DNA of 64,000 nt. It comes from CAYMKL01 sp964390805 (GTDB lineage: Bacteria; Chloroflexota; Anaerolineae; VGOG01). The notes below the pieces were generated by a model, which was not told the origin of the DNA, searched no databases, and was given only the letters and a program-made list of their open reading frames with translations. The position numbers were made by a program, and so were the translations under genes. Shown one piece after another: positions 1-8,761 of the stretch. Where the stretch lies: positions 1 through 64,000 of the forward strand of contig CAYMKL010000013.1 of assembly GCA_964390805.1 (NCBI GenBank), written 5' to 3'. The number at the start of each line of letters is the position of its first letter. Position 1 is the first letter of the stretch.

Positions 1-191
1 GCTAGGTATGGAAGTAGTGCCCGTTGCAGCCCAAACACCTGTTGTTTCTTAGTAGCGACCGTAGGGAGCGAAGCAATCCCCCCGTTGCGAGATGGAGATT
101 GCTTCGTCGCTGCGCTTCCTCGCAATGACACACGTGAGTTTTGGTTGTGGCTAGGCCACGTTATGTGATGTATGTCAAATCCTTTTTTGGG
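1..191. repeat. Intergenic stretch with dispersed REP-like palindrome
   Basis: There is no gene here. Positions about 61-131 hold a short palindromic repeat whose arms read GAAGCAATC and GATTGCTTC and which ends in CTCGCAATGACAC. The same unit recurs near 8762-8876 and several times in 24390-24830. The stretch lies downstream of the stop of the radical-SAM gene on the minus strand. It is probably a mobile REP/MITE-type sequence that may form a hairpin at the end of that operon; this role is inferred. Confidence 0.6.
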
Positions 192-1283
192 TTACTGGAC
201 AATCTTCCGCAGATACGGCATGCTGTGGGCAAAGAATTGTCTATAGCCCTCGCACATGTAATTGGGCCTGCTCATGACTCGGTACTTCGGGCACCCGCCA
301 TGGCAATAGCGTCTCCATTGACATCGCAGACAGGCTTGAGGTAAATCGGATTTTCTCGCCGCGAATTGCAGGCGCAATGCGATACGCTCAAGTTCCCTCA
401 GGGGCTGATGCATCAAATTGCCGATCTTCCAACCAGGATCAACAAAATAATCGCAGGTGTAGACATCTCCATTCGCTTCAACCACCAGATAAGCATCGCA
501 CGACTTTCTGAAAAGGCACAGGCTGTTTTCTCCGTGGATCAAATGCATCAGAAACGCATCGAACATTCTTATGGAAACGCGAGGATGGCCATCATTGTAC
601 CAGAGATCGAATAGTGTACATAAGAAGTCACCATATTGGCTGGCTGGCATGGAGAAGGGCATCAGGTGACCATCTCCATTGAGTTCGACGGCTGGGACGA
701 ATTGTGCGAAACCGATTTCATTTCCGAGGCAATAATCATACAACTCGCGGGGATAATTGACCGTGACGTCGTTAATCACCATCAAGACGTTGAACGCCAC
801 GTTATATGCTTTGAGCAGTTCGATTTTGGGATAGACCCGATGGTGGGTGGGTTTCTCGTTTTTTCCCTTTCGGTAGTGGTCGTGAAGTTCTGCTGGCCCA
901 TCCAATGAGAGGCCCACAAGGAATCTGTACCGGCTCAAGAACTGAGCCCACTCATCGTCGAGTAAGACGCCATTGGTCTGAATGGCATTGCTGACAATCT
1001 GTCCTGAGTGACCATGCTTCTTTTCCAGCTCCACCACATTCTCAAAGAAATCGAGGCCGGCCAACGTCGGTTCACCACCTTGCCAGGTGACGCCAACCGG
1101 CCCAGCAGTGTCGTGCATGATCTGCTGGATCATTGTCTCGAGCACATCATAGCTCATGCGGTGCGATTTGGTTTCGGGGTACAGATCTGCCTTTTCCAGA
1201 TAGAAGCAGTATTCACAACGCAGGTTGCAGTCAGCGGATACGGGCTTGACCAATATCGAACTTTGCAGTGGATTGCTTCTCAT
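192..1283 (-). CDS. Anaerobic sulfatase-maturating radical SAM enzyme (anSME)
   Basis: Radical SAM enzyme expected to oxidise the active-site Cys of the neighbouring sulfatase to formylglycine in the cytoplasm. The 363-residue protein has the CX3CX2C motif at Cys19, Cys23 and Cys26 (SADCNLRCEYCF) for the SAM-binding 4Fe-4S cluster, a GGEP motif (WQGGEPTLAG), and a C-terminal SPASM-type Cys cluster (CLRCQWRRYCHGGCPKY, then CEG) for auxiliary clusters. The frame is open upstream, but the ATG at 1283 gives the normal anSME N-terminus and overlaps the sulfatase stop as ATGA, so translation is probably coupled. It is the last gene of a permease-sulfatase-maturase operon. The family assignment is firm. 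The sulfatase as substrate is inferred from its Cys-type active site and from adjacency. Confidence 0.92.
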   Translation of the reverse strand: MRSNPLQSSILVKPVSADCNLRCEYCFYLEKADLYPETKSHRMSYDVLETMIQQIMHDTAGPVGVTWQGGEPTLAGLDFFENVVELEKKHGHSGQIVSNAIQTNGVLLDDEWAQFLSRYRFLVGLSLDGPAELHDHYRKGKNEKPTHHRVYPKIELLKAYNVAFNVLMVINDVTVNYPRELYDYCLGNEIGFAQFVPAVELNGDGHLMPFSMPASQYGDFLCTLFDLWYNDGHPRVSIRMFDAFLMHLIHGENSLCLFRKSCDAYLVVEANGDVYTCDYFVDPGWKIGNLMHQPLRELERIALRLQFAARKSDLPQACLRCQWRRYCHGGCPKYRVMSRPNYMCEGYRQFFAHSMPYLRKIVQ

Positions 1284-2833
1284 TTGGCTTTGACCGGGAG
1301 ATTGGGGGGTGGCGTTTCTGGGGTGGGAAATCGAGCACGGCGTTCCAGGTCGTCCAGTTCCAGGTGGCCGCGCACGTACTGCTTGGAGGCATCCCGATAC
1401 GGTTGAAAGTCCCAGGAGGTATGCCGGCCGGCCATCAGCGACCTGGCAACCAAGCGGCGGCGCCTTTGGCTTTGGATCACGCTTCGCCGGAGGGCCTGTG
1501 GGTCCCACCGCTCCATGATTTCAGTGTGAAAGGCGCGCCGCATCTCCTCGTATTCCGGCCGGCCAGCCAGGTTTTCCAACTCGTTCGGGTCGGCCTGAAG
1601 GTCGTAGAGTTGCTCCGGGTCAGGCTCACTGTACACGTATTTGTAGCCGCCGCGCCGGATCATGAAACAGGGCGCGATAGCGCCTTCGCACAGTATCTCT
1701 CCCACGACGGTGTCCGGCCGATCGCTCTCGTCGCCTTGCAACAGGGGAAGCAGGCTTTGGCCATCAACCCTGTCAGCCAATTCCGGTTCCGGGCTGCCGG
1801 CCGCCAGCTCAATGAGCGTTGGCAGGAGGTCAACCAGGGAGACGTGCTGGGCCACACGGCGCGGCGCAAACCGTCCGGGCGCGTAGAAGATCAGCGGCAC
1901 CCGGGCCGACCATTCGAAGAAGTTCATCTTGTACCACAGACCTCGCTCGCCCAGCATTTCGCCGTGGTCAGAGGTAAACACCACGACGGTGTTATCATTA
2001 AGTCCGGTGGCCTCCAGCGCTCGCAGGAGTTGTCCCACCTTGTCGTCAACGTAGCTGATCATGGCGTAATAGGCGTGGCGGGCGTTGCACACCCGCTCCT
2101 CGGTATGCCTGTACCGACCCAGGTCGCAGACGTGGTGAAGCCGCCGGCTGTGCGGGTCGAGCTGCTCCAGCGGGATGGGGGCTACCGTGGGCAGATCAAT
2201 CTCGTCGTGGTCGTACCGATCCCAGTACTCCTGGGGGATGGCAAAGGGATCGTGCGGATGGGTGAAGGAGACGAAGAGGCAGAACGGCCACTCGGCATCG
2301 TCCCGCGCTATCTCGTAGATCTTGCGGACGGCGTGAAAGGCAACTTCCTCGTCGAAGTCCAGTTGGTTGGAAGTCTGGCACAGGCCGGCCTGCACGATGC
2401 TCAGCATGTTGTGATACCACGAGGGGCGGTGCTCTGGCCGCTCCCAGTCCGGCGTCCAGCCAAAGTCGGCCGGGTAGATGTCGGTCGTCAGCCGCTCCTC
2501 AAAGCCGTGCAGTTGGTCAGGACCGATGAAGTGCATCTTGCCGCAGGCGCAGGTGCGGTATCCCATCTCCCGTAGATAGTGGCCAAAGGTGGGTATGGCG
2601 GCGGGGAACGCGGCCGCGTTGTCGTAGGCGCCGATTCGCGAGGGCAACTGCCCCGTCACCAGAGAAGCCCGTGACGGGGCGCAGAGCGGGCTGTTGCAAT
2701 ACGCGCTGCTGAAGACGACGCCGTCCTCAGCCAGGGCTTCGATGTTCGGCGCCTGGACAATCGGATGGCCATAACACGGCAACGCAGGGGCGGCCATTTG
2801 ATCGGCCATGATGAACAGGATGTTTGGATTCAT
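1280..2833 (-). CDS. betC: Choline-sulfatase (type I, Cys-type)
   Basis: Hydrolyses a sulfate ester, most likely choline-O-sulfate, to choline and sulfate. The 517-residue protein has the alkaline-phosphatase fold of type I sulfatases: metal-binding Asp11 in MADQ, and the CxPSR signature with Cys51 (LCAPSRASLVTGQ), the residue converted to formylglycine. Metal ligands (FTSDHGEMLGE) lie further on. The C-terminal part (SQRRRRLVARSLMAGR, then YVRGHLELDDLERRARFP) matches the extra C-terminal domain typical of BetC and separates it from generic arylsulfatases. No signal peptide is seen, so it is probably cytoplasmic and its substrate must be imported. The start overlaps the permease stop and the stop overlaps the maturase start, both as ATGA. 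Choline would feed the corrinoid methyltransferases elsewhere in the window; that link is inference. Confidence 0.85.
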   Translation of the reverse strand: MNPNILFIMADQMAAPALPCYGHPIVQAPNIEALAEDGVVFSSAYCNSPLCAPSRASLVTGQLPSRIGAYDNAAAFPAAIPTFGHYLREMGYRTCACGKMHFIGPDQLHGFEERLTTDIYPADFGWTPDWERPEHRPSWYHNMLSIVQAGLCQTSNQLDFDEEVAFHAVRKIYEIARDDAEWPFCLFVSFTHPHDPFAIPQEYWDRYDHDEIDLPTVAPIPLEQLDPHSRRLHHVCDLGRYRHTEERVCNARHAYYAMISYVDDKVGQLLRALEATGLNDNTVVVFTSDHGEMLGERGLWYKMNFFEWSARVPLIFYAPGRFAPRRVAQHVSLVDLLPTLIELAAGSPEPELADRVDGQSLLPLLQGDESDRPDTVVGEILCEGAIAPCFMIRRGGYKYVYSEPDPEQLYDLQADPNELENLAGRPEYEEMRRAFHTEIMERWDPQALRRSVIQSQRRRRLVARSLMAGRHTSWDFQPYRDASKQYVRGHLELDDLERRARFPTPETPPPNLPVKAK

Positions 2834-4404
2834 AATCTCGTCAAGATGTTTATGAACAGGAAGGACACCGCCATGGCCAGCACCGCGTACAGTACTACAC
2901 TGAGCAACATCCGGCGCATCAGCGGTCCCTCCTGTCCCTTCAGACCCAGGCCAGAGGTTATCGTCAGGGCATTGAAGGGGCAGATTATCTCCCCGGCGGT
3001 GCAGCCAATGACCTGGGCGGCCCCGACCGCTAGCTTGGAGAGGCCGAATCTCTGGGCCACTTCCATCTGGAAGCCTCCAAAGAAGATGTTGGACGCCACC
3101 GTGCTGCCCGTAATTGAGGTGCCCAACATGCCTACCAATGGGCTTACCAGTGGGAAACTCCGGCCCGCTATGTCCGCCATAGCCTGGGCCATGTCAGTGT
3201 TCATCCCAAAGTCTTTCATGACGTTGGCCATGGCCGCAAAACTGGACACAGCAATCGCCATAGGCAGCACTTGCTTCAGGGTCTGTTTAACGATTGGCGA
3301 CAGTATCGAGATGTTGCGCCTCAGGATGGCCATCGAGATGAGCACACTGGCTACGGCCATTGTTCCGTTGCTGTAGAGGTAGCTGAACTTGACCACCTCG
3401 ACTACGCCCTCCCCGGCCATGAAGTTCATTCTCAGCTCCAGAGGATGGGTGGTCAGGGCGGTCTTCAGAGGGGGAAGCAGGCGGGTGAGGAGCACCAGTA
3501 GGATTAGGACCACAAAAGGCACCAGGTAAGTCAGATCTCTTGTGGTTGGGTGGTCTAAGCGAAGCCGTGGTCTAAGCGAAGCCGTGGTCGGGTGGCGCCG
3601 ACGCTGGCGTCTTGCCAGGACTACCGTGGCCCCCATAGCAGCCAGACCGGCGGTGATATTGACCAACGCCACGCCCAGGAAATACACGGTCAGATACTGA
3701 GTGAGCGCATAGATCCCCCCCACAAGAAGTGCAGGCCAGAGCATACGCTTCCCGTTTTCCCTGCCCAGGAAAAGGGTTGTCCATAGAGGGGCGATAGCTA
3801 GGAAAAAGAAGAACAACTGCGCTATGGAGACCGAAAGGGCTCCTTGGGGCAATTCCGTCACATGGGCCAGCGCATCTATCGGCACCCCCAGGATTCCGTA
3901 GGGCGACTGGGGAGCATTCCCGAACATACCCATGGCCGCGATGGTGAGAGGGGGGATGCCTTCGCCTGATAGCATGGTACCCGCCACGACGAAAGTGGAT
4001 CCCGCCGGGGCCACGGCGCCCAGGAACATGGCAAAGCCGAACATCACCAGTAGAGCCTTCATCCCCTTGTCGTCGGTGATGGCAGAGAGAGCCGTGGTGG
4101 TTTTGTCCAGCAGGCCGGTGTGCTTGAGGAAATTCAGAAACAAGAAGGCCCCGAAAACTCCCCAGATGAAGACCAGCCCTGCCCATACTACCCCTGCGAT
4201 ACTCACTACGGCGATGGAAGCGGGGGCAGTTTTCCAGAATACCCAGGTCAACACAGCAGCCAGCGCCCATCCCAGAGGGGCCACGGTTGCTGCGGACTTC
4301 CTAGGCCCCATCAGGGCCAAGAAGACGAACAATATGGGCAATACTGCAATGATAGGTAGCACTCTTAGGTTTGCCTCCAGGACAAAGCGGTTTGGGATTT
4401 CCAT
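2830..4404 (-). CDS. LctP-family (L-lactate permease-like) transporter
   Basis: Polytopic membrane protein of 524 residues with roughly 12-14 hydrophobic segments. It resembles the L-lactate permease (LctP) family, with the conserved C-terminal region GMLGTSITGSTVASN and AAQVIGCTAGEIICPFN. The family moves monocarboxylates such as lactate or glycolate. Its place ahead of a choline-sulfatase with 4-bp coupling suggests it could instead carry a substrate or product of that enzyme; this is inference. A charged cytoplasmic loop near 3554-3595 contains an 18-bp tandem duplication, giving a repeated LR-rich stretch. The start codon directly abuts a 130-bp repeat element that separates it from the ABC transporter operon, so its promoter probably lies in or near that element. 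Confidence 0.65.
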   Translation of the reverse strand: MEIPNRFVLEANLRVLPIIAVLPILFVFLALMGPRKSAATVAPLGWALAAVLTWVFWKTAPASIAVVSIAGVVWAGLVFIWGVFGAFLFLNFLKHTGLLDKTTTALSAITDDKGMKALLVMFGFAMFLGAVAPAGSTFVVAGTMLSGEGIPPLTIAAMGMFGNAPQSPYGILGVPIDALAHVTELPQGALSVSIAQLFFFFLAIAPLWTTLFLGRENGKRMLWPALLVGGIYALTQYLTVYFLGVALVNITAGLAAMGATVVLARRQRRRHPTTASLRPRLRLDHPTTRDLTYLVPFVVLILLVLLTRLLPPLKTALTTHPLELRMNFMAGEGVVEVVKFSYLYSNGTMAVASVLISMAILRRNISILSPIVKQTLKQVLPMAIAVSSFAAMANVMKDFGMNTDMAQAMADIAGRSFPLVSPLVGMLGTSITGSTVASNIFFGGFQMEVAQRFGLSKLAVGAAQVIGCTAGEIICPFNALTITSGLGLKGQEGPLMRRMLLSVVLYAVLAMAVSFLFINILTRL

Positions 4405-4405
4405 T

Positions 4406-4535
4406 ACCCGACATTGAGAATCAGAAACCAGGTTTTTCGCCTGCTAAAACACTCTTGGTGCTCCAGAATACTCAAGGAGCAGCGATTTGCTTGGTTCAGA
4501 CGACAAAAAACCTGGTTTCTTTCCCCACGTCGGGT
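4406..4535. mobile_element. 130-bp MITE-like element, copy A
   Basis: A 130-bp element with 7-bp terminal inverted repeats ACCCGAC/GTCGGGT and a second inverted pair inside (AGAAACCAGGTTTTT near 4422-4437 and AAAAAACCTGGTTTCT at 4505-4520). A second copy of almost the same length lies in opposite orientation at 8570-8700. There is no coding capacity. Together the copies flank the four ABC membrane and ATPase genes. A non-autonomous MITE fits best. Confidence 0.75.
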
Positions 4536-4541
4536 AGTGAA

Positions 4542-5582
4542 TCAATCCGTTACCGACGCTAGGATGGTGTCCTCAGGTATCTTGCTGCTGCCCTCTTCGT
4601 CGGCCACGTGGCAGGCCACAAAGTGTCCGGGGCGCATCTCCCGGAAATCTGGCACCACTGTGATGCATTTTTCTGTCGTCAACGGGCAGCGAGTATGGAA
4701 CACACAACCTGGGGGCGGTTTGGCTGGGCTGGGTGGATCACCCTTCAGGATGAAGCGCCGCCGTCTCCGTTCGAGCTTGGGGTTCGGCACCGGCACCGCC
4801 GAATTCAGCGATTGGGTATAGGGGTGCAGAGGATCCTCGAAGAGATCGTTCCGCTGGGCCAGCTCCATGATCTTGCCCAGGTACATGACGGCGATGCGGT
4901 GAGAGATGTGCTTCACCATGCTCAGGTCGTGGGCGATGAAGAGGTACGCCAGGCCTAATTGGTTCTGCAGGTCTTGCATCAGGTTTACCACCTGGGCCTG
5001 GATAGACACGTCCAGCGCGGAGATAGGCTCGTCGCACACGATGAAATCGGGGTTGAGCGCCAGTGCCCGCGCGATGCCGATGCGCTGTCTTTGGCCGCCG
5101 GAGAACTCGTGCGGATAGCGACGCACGTAGGCCGGGTCCATGCCCACCAGTTCCAACAGCTCCGCCACGCGGTCCTTCAACTCCTGGCTGCCCTTCTTCA
5201 TCACGCCGTGGATGACAAGGGGTTCACCGACGATTTTTCCCACTGAGTGACGCGGGTTGAGCGTGGCGTAGGGGTCCTGGAAGATCATCTGCATCTTGGG
5301 GCGCAGCCGGCGCAACTCTTCGGGGCTTATCTGGGTCAAGTCTTCACCCTCGAAAAAGACCTGTCCCGACGTGGGCTGATGCAACTGGAGGATGGCCCGC
5401 CCGGCGGTGGATTTGCCGCAGCCGCTCTCGCCCACCAGGCCCAACGTTTCGCCCTGCCCGATGTCAAACGAAATGTCGTCCACTGCCTTCACTGCACCCA
5501 CCTGGCGACCCAGCAAGCCACCAAAGATCGGAAAGTGCTTTTTGAGATTGACTACCCGTAGCAACGTGCCATTCTCAGACAT
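4542..5582 (-). CDS. Oligopeptide/dipeptide ABC transporter ATPase (OppF/DppF-like)
   Basis: Cytoplasmic ATP-binding subunit, 346 residues, of a peptide/opine/nickel-type importer. Visible motifs are Walker A GESGCGKST, Q-loop MIFQDPYATLNP, signature FSGGQRQRIGIARAL, Walker B FIVCDEPISALD and switch His in AHDLS. The C-terminal extension HPYTQSLNSAVPVPNP, followed by CVFHTRCPLTTEKC, is the oligopeptide-ABC C-terminal domain with Cys residues that may bind a metal or Fe-S centre in this family. The start overlaps the stop of the partner ATPase gene by 8 bp. It is the last gene of the importer unit, directly before MITE copy A. The substrate is not known; peptides or quaternary amines are both possible. 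Confidence 0.92.
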   Translation of the reverse strand: MSENGTLLRVVNLKKHFPIFGGLLGRQVGAVKAVDDISFDIGQGETLGLVGESGCGKSTAGRAILQLHQPTSGQVFFEGEDLTQISPEELRRLRPKMQMIFQDPYATLNPRHSVGKIVGEPLVIHGVMKKGSQELKDRVAELLELVGMDPAYVRRYPHEFSGGQRQRIGIARALALNPDFIVCDEPISALDVSIQAQVVNLMQDLQNQLGLAYLFIAHDLSMVKHISHRIAVMYLGKIMELAQRNDLFEDPLHPYTQSLNSAVPVPNPKLERRRRRFILKGDPPSPAKPPPGCVFHTRCPLTTEKCITVVPDFREMRPGHFVACHVADEEGSSKIPEDTILASVTD

Positions 5583-6660
5583 CTCGCGGCCTCCCTCTTT
5601 CCATGTCGTAGAAACAAGCTGCCTGGTGCCGCTCGCCCACCGTAATCAGGGGTGGGATGCCACTCCAGCAAGGGTCAGAGGCGTAGTCACAGCGCCAGGC
5701 AAAGGGGCAGTGGGTCAGCGGGATCAACAAGTCGGGCGGGGCGCCCCTGATGCTCACCAATCGCTTGGATTCCCTGGTATCCAGGCGCGGCAATGCGCCC
5801 AGCAGACCGTGGGTGTAGGGATGTTGGGGTCGCTCGTACAGGTCGTCCACCAGCGCAATCTCGGCCGGCCGCCCCCCATACATGACCAGCACCCGGTCGG
5901 CTATGCCGGCCACGACGCCCAGATCGTGGGTGATCCAGATCACCGCCACGCCTAGTTCCTCTCGCAACCGACGGAAGAGATCCACGATCTGCGCCTGAAC
6001 CGTCACATCCAGGGCGGTGGTCGGCTCGTCGGCGATGACGATCTGGGGCGTGCAGGCGATGGCGATGGCGATCACCACCCGCTGGCGCATGCCGCCGGAG
6101 AACTCGAACGGGTAGTTCTTGATGCGCAGCTCCGGGTCGGGGATGCCGACCTGGGCCAGCAACCTTAGGGTGCGTTCGCGGGCTTGCTCCTTGGTCATGT
6201 TCAAGTGCCGGGTCAGGGTCTCGGAGATCTGCTCGCCAATGGTCAGAATCGGGTTCAGCGTGGATATCGGGTCCTGGAAAACGAACCCTATCTGCCCCCC
6301 TCGCACGTCGCGCAGACCTTCCCCCGACATCTGAAGCAAATCGCGTGGCTCAGCTCTGCTAACGATCCCAATGTCGCTCCCACGCACGTCGCTCAGCTCC
6401 TCTTCCGACATTTGAAGCAGGTCGCGCTGCCCCTGGGGGCCGTAGAAGAACGCCTGCCCCCCCTCTATCTTGCCTGGCGGCGACGGGATGAGACCCAGGA
6501 TGGACATCATGGTCACGCTCTTACCGCTGCCGCTTTCGCCCACGATGGCCAGCGTCTCGCCTTCGTCAAGGTCAAAGCTGACGCCGTTCACGGCGTTGAC
6601 CACGCCATCCAGGGTGTAGAACTTAGTGACGAGGTCTTTCACTTCCAGGATTTTAGGCAT
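5575..6660 (-). CDS. Oligopeptide/dipeptide ABC transporter ATPase (OppD/DppD-like) with internal duplication
   Basis: Second ATPase of the importer, 361 residues, about 27 longer than expected. It has Walker A GESGSGKSVT (41-50), Q-loop VFQDPISTLNP (from 127), signature FSGGMRQRVVIAIAIA, Walker B IVIADEPTTALD, switch His in THDLG and the C-terminal HPYTHGLLGALP domain. The extra length comes from a tandem 27-residue repeat: residues 79-105 (RDLLQMSEEELSDVRGSDIG...) and 106-132 (RDLLQMSGEGLRDVRGGQIG...). It arose from an 81-bp duplication and sits directly before the Q-loop. The frame is intact and all catalytic motifs remain, so the protein may well work. It is transcribed with the downstream ATPase (8-bp overlap) and follows the DppC-like permease after 14 bp. 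Confidence 0.92.
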   Translation of the reverse strand: MPKILEVKDLVTKFYTLDGVVNAVNGVSFDLDEGETLAIVGESGSGKSVTMMSILGLIPSPPGKIEGGQAFFYGPQGQRDLLQMSEEELSDVRGSDIGIVSRAEPRDLLQMSGEGLRDVRGGQIGFVFQDPISTLNPILTIGEQISETLTRHLNMTKEQARERTLRLLAQVGIPDPELRIKNYPFEFSGGMRQRVVIAIAIACTPQIVIADEPTTALDVTVQAQIVDLFRRLREELGVAVIWITHDLGVVAGIADRVLVMYGGRPAEIALVDDLYERPQHPYTHGLLGALPRLDTRESKRLVSIRGAPPDLLIPLTHCPFAWRCDYASDPCWSGIPPLITVGERHQAACFYDMERGRPRDV

Positions 6661-6674
6661 TGTTCATCTCCTCC

Positions 6675-7601
6675 TCACTTCCTTGCCCGTCGCAGGCGCG
6701 GGTCGAGCACGTCGCGCAGCCAGTCGCCCACCAGGTTCATGCCCAAGGAGGTGAACATGATGGCCAGGCCGGGGAAGGTGGCGATCCAGGGGTAGCTGGT
6801 GAGGTACTTGCGACCGGCGGCGAGCATGTTGCCCCAACTGGGCACGGTGGGCGGGACGCTGAGGCCCAGGAAGCCCAAGCCGGCCTCGTAGAAGATCATG
6901 GCCGACATCTCGAACGTGGCCAGGGTGATGAGTGGGCCGATGAGGTTGGGCACGATGTGGTCGAACACGATGCGTCCCCATTGCGCCCCGACGCTGATGG
7001 CCGATTCCACGTAGCCCGATTCGCGGATGCGCAGCACCTCGCCGCGGGTGACGCGGGCGAAAATCGGTGAGTCGGTGATGCCAAAGATCAGGATGACATT
7101 GATCAGGCTGCGGCCCAGGATGGCAGCGATGAACACCACGAACAGGAGGTACGGCAAGGCCAGTATCAGGTTGATCACGCCCATGATGGCGGCGTCCGTC
7201 CGCCCACCGACGTAGCCAGCAATGGCGCCGATGACCAGGCCCAGGCTGGCCGCGATGAGCACGCCGAAAAAGCCCACCGTCAGCGACACCCGTGTGCCGT
7301 AGATGATGCGGCTCAAGATGTCTCGACCCAGGTTATCGGTGCCGAAGGGGTGTTCCCAGGTGCCCTCCGCGCTCCAGGCGGGTGGCAGCTTGCTGTCGCG
7401 CAGGTTCTGTTGTAGTGGATCGAACGGAGAAAGCACGGGAGCGAATATCGCCGCAAACACGACGATCGAGAACAGTATCAGCCCGATGATGCCGCTTCGG
7501 TCGCGCAAGAGGAACCGTCCGTAGTAGGCCAGACGGTCCTTGAACGTGCGTTCAACGTCCAACATACTATCTGCTGTGCGGGTCATTTCTTCAGTTGCCA
7601 T
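6675..7601 (-). CDS. ABC importer permease (DppC/OppC-like)
   Basis: Inner-membrane permease of 308 residues with about six transmembrane segments. It has the N-terminal OppC-type region (SPFDPLQQNL, then HPFGTDNLGRDILSRIIYGTR) and the binding-protein-dependent transport EAA loop (SAISVGAQWGRIVFDHIVPNLIGP in outline). It forms the translocation pore with the DppB-like partner, whose gene ends 11 bp inside this one. The order permease B, permease C, ATPase D, ATPase F is canonical for this family. Confidence 0.92.
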   Translation of the reverse strand: MATEEMTRTADSMLDVERTFKDRLAYYGRFLLRDRSGIIGLILFSIVVFAAIFAPVLSPFDPLQQNLRDSKLPPAWSAEGTWEHPFGTDNLGRDILSRIIYGTRVSLTVGFFGVLIAASLGLVIGAIAGYVGGRTDAAIMGVINLILALPYLLFVVFIAAILGRSLINVILIFGITDSPIFARVTRGEVLRIRESGYVESAISVGAQWGRIVFDHIVPNLIGPLITLATFEMSAMIFYEAGLGFLGLSVPPTVPSWGNMLAAGRKYLTSYPWIATFPGLAIMFTSLGMNLVGDWLRDVLDPRLRRARK

Positions 7602-8511
7602 AGCGAATCCTCGGATCTATCACTGCATAGGCCACATCGGTCAGCAGGTTAAGCCCCAGTACGACCAGGCTGGTGAAAACAGCGATGGCCTGTACCAGGG
7701 GAAAATCGCGCCAGCCAATGGATTGCTCAAGAAGCTGCCCCATCCCGGGCCAGGAATAGATGGTTTCGATGTAGATGGATCCCCCCAGCATGTAGCCGAA
7801 CTGGACGCCGATGACGCTGACCAAGGGAATGGCGACGTTTCTGAGCACGTGCTTGACGTAGATCGTGTTGGGCTCCAACCCCTTGGCGCGGGCGGTGCGG
7901 ATATAGTCCTCGCCCCGGATCTCCAGCACGGCTGAGCGTGTGAGGCGCACGATCTGGCCCATGGTGGGCAGGCCCAGCACAAAGGCCGGCAAGACCACCG
8001 ATTTCAGTTCATCCCGGCCAAAGGAGGGGAACCAACGGAGTCTGACCGCAAAGTATAGGATCAAGATCAAGGCCAGCCAGAAGTTGGGGATGCTCTGTCC
8101 CAGCAGGGCCAGGAAGCGCCCCGCCGAATCCACGATGCTGCCCGGATTGAAGCCCCCCACCAGGCCCAGGGGGATGCCCACCACCACCGCCATGAGCAGC
8201 GCCACAGCCGCTAGCTGCAGCGTGGCCGGCAGCCGTTCCAGCACCATGGGCATGGCCGGTGTCTTGAAGTGCAAAGAGTTGCCGAAGTCGCCTACGACAG
8301 CTCCTTTGAGAAAGCTCCAGAACTGGACGAGGACGGGGCGGTTGAAGCCCATCGCCTCCCGGAAGGCTTCGACTGACTCCGGGGAGGCTTCGCGTGACAT
8401 CATCAATCCTGCCGGGTCCCCGGTGACGCGGACCATGAGGAACACCAACAGCACCACTCCGAACAGAAGCACGATTGACTGACCCACTTTGGATAGGAAA
8501 TACCGTTGCAT
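7591..8511 (-). CDS. ABC importer permease (DppB/OppB-like)
   Basis: Inner-membrane permease of 306 residues. It has the conserved N-terminus (first transmembrane helix followed by MVRVTGDPAGLMMSREASPE), the EAA-type loop (YIRTARAKGLEPNTIYVKHVLRN in outline) and the C-terminal WPGMGQLLEQSIGWRDFP typical of DppB/GsiC. It is the first gene of the four-gene membrane/ATPase unit. The binding-protein gene of the same system lies upstream but is separated by about 390 bp of repeat sequence, including MITE copy B. Confidence 0.92.
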   Translation of the reverse strand: MQRYFLSKVGQSIVLLFGVVLLVFLMVRVTGDPAGLMMSREASPESVEAFREAMGFNRPVLVQFWSFLKGAVVGDFGNSLHFKTPAMPMVLERLPATLQLAAVALLMAVVVGIPLGLVGGFNPGSIVDSAGRFLALLGQSIPNFWLALILILYFAVRLRWFPSFGRDELKSVVLPAFVLGLPTMGQIVRLTRSAVLEIRGEDYIRTARAKGLEPNTIYVKHVLRNVAIPLVSVIGVQFGYMLGGSIYIETIYSWPGMGQLLEQSIGWRDFPLVQAIAVFTSLVVLGLNLLTDVAYAVIDPRIRYGN

Positions 8512-8569
8512 AGCACTGCCGCCTTTCTGGCATACAGCCGTAGCACCAAGCGAAACCGGACAGCTCGCT

Positions 8570-8700
8570 ACTCGACACGGGGAAAGAAACCAGGTTTTTT
8601 GTCGTCTCAGCGAAGTAAATCGCTGCTCTTTGAGTACTTCGGAGCGCCAAGAATGCCCTGGTAAGCGAAAAAACCTGGTTTCTGATTCTCGATGTCGGGT
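8570..8700. mobile_element. 131-bp MITE-like element, copy B (inverted relative to copy A)
   Basis: This is the reverse complement of the element at 4406-4535, with terminal repeats ACTCGAC/GTCGGGT and the inner pair GAAACCAGGTTTTTT/AAAAAACCTGGTTTC. Sequence similarity runs through most of the length. It sits between the importer binding-protein gene and the DppB-like permease gene, just upstream of the latter. Confidence 0.75.
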
Positions 8701-8761
8701 AATGAGCTAGTGGGTGGCAATGGAAGGGCGCCGGAGCACCCTCCCATTGCTGCTCAGGGCA

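Noticed and set aside
1268..2575. Long plus-strand open frame opposite the sulfatase gene
   Set aside because: It is a mirror of the GC-rich sulfatase coding strand, with no ribosome-binding site and no recognisable protein features.
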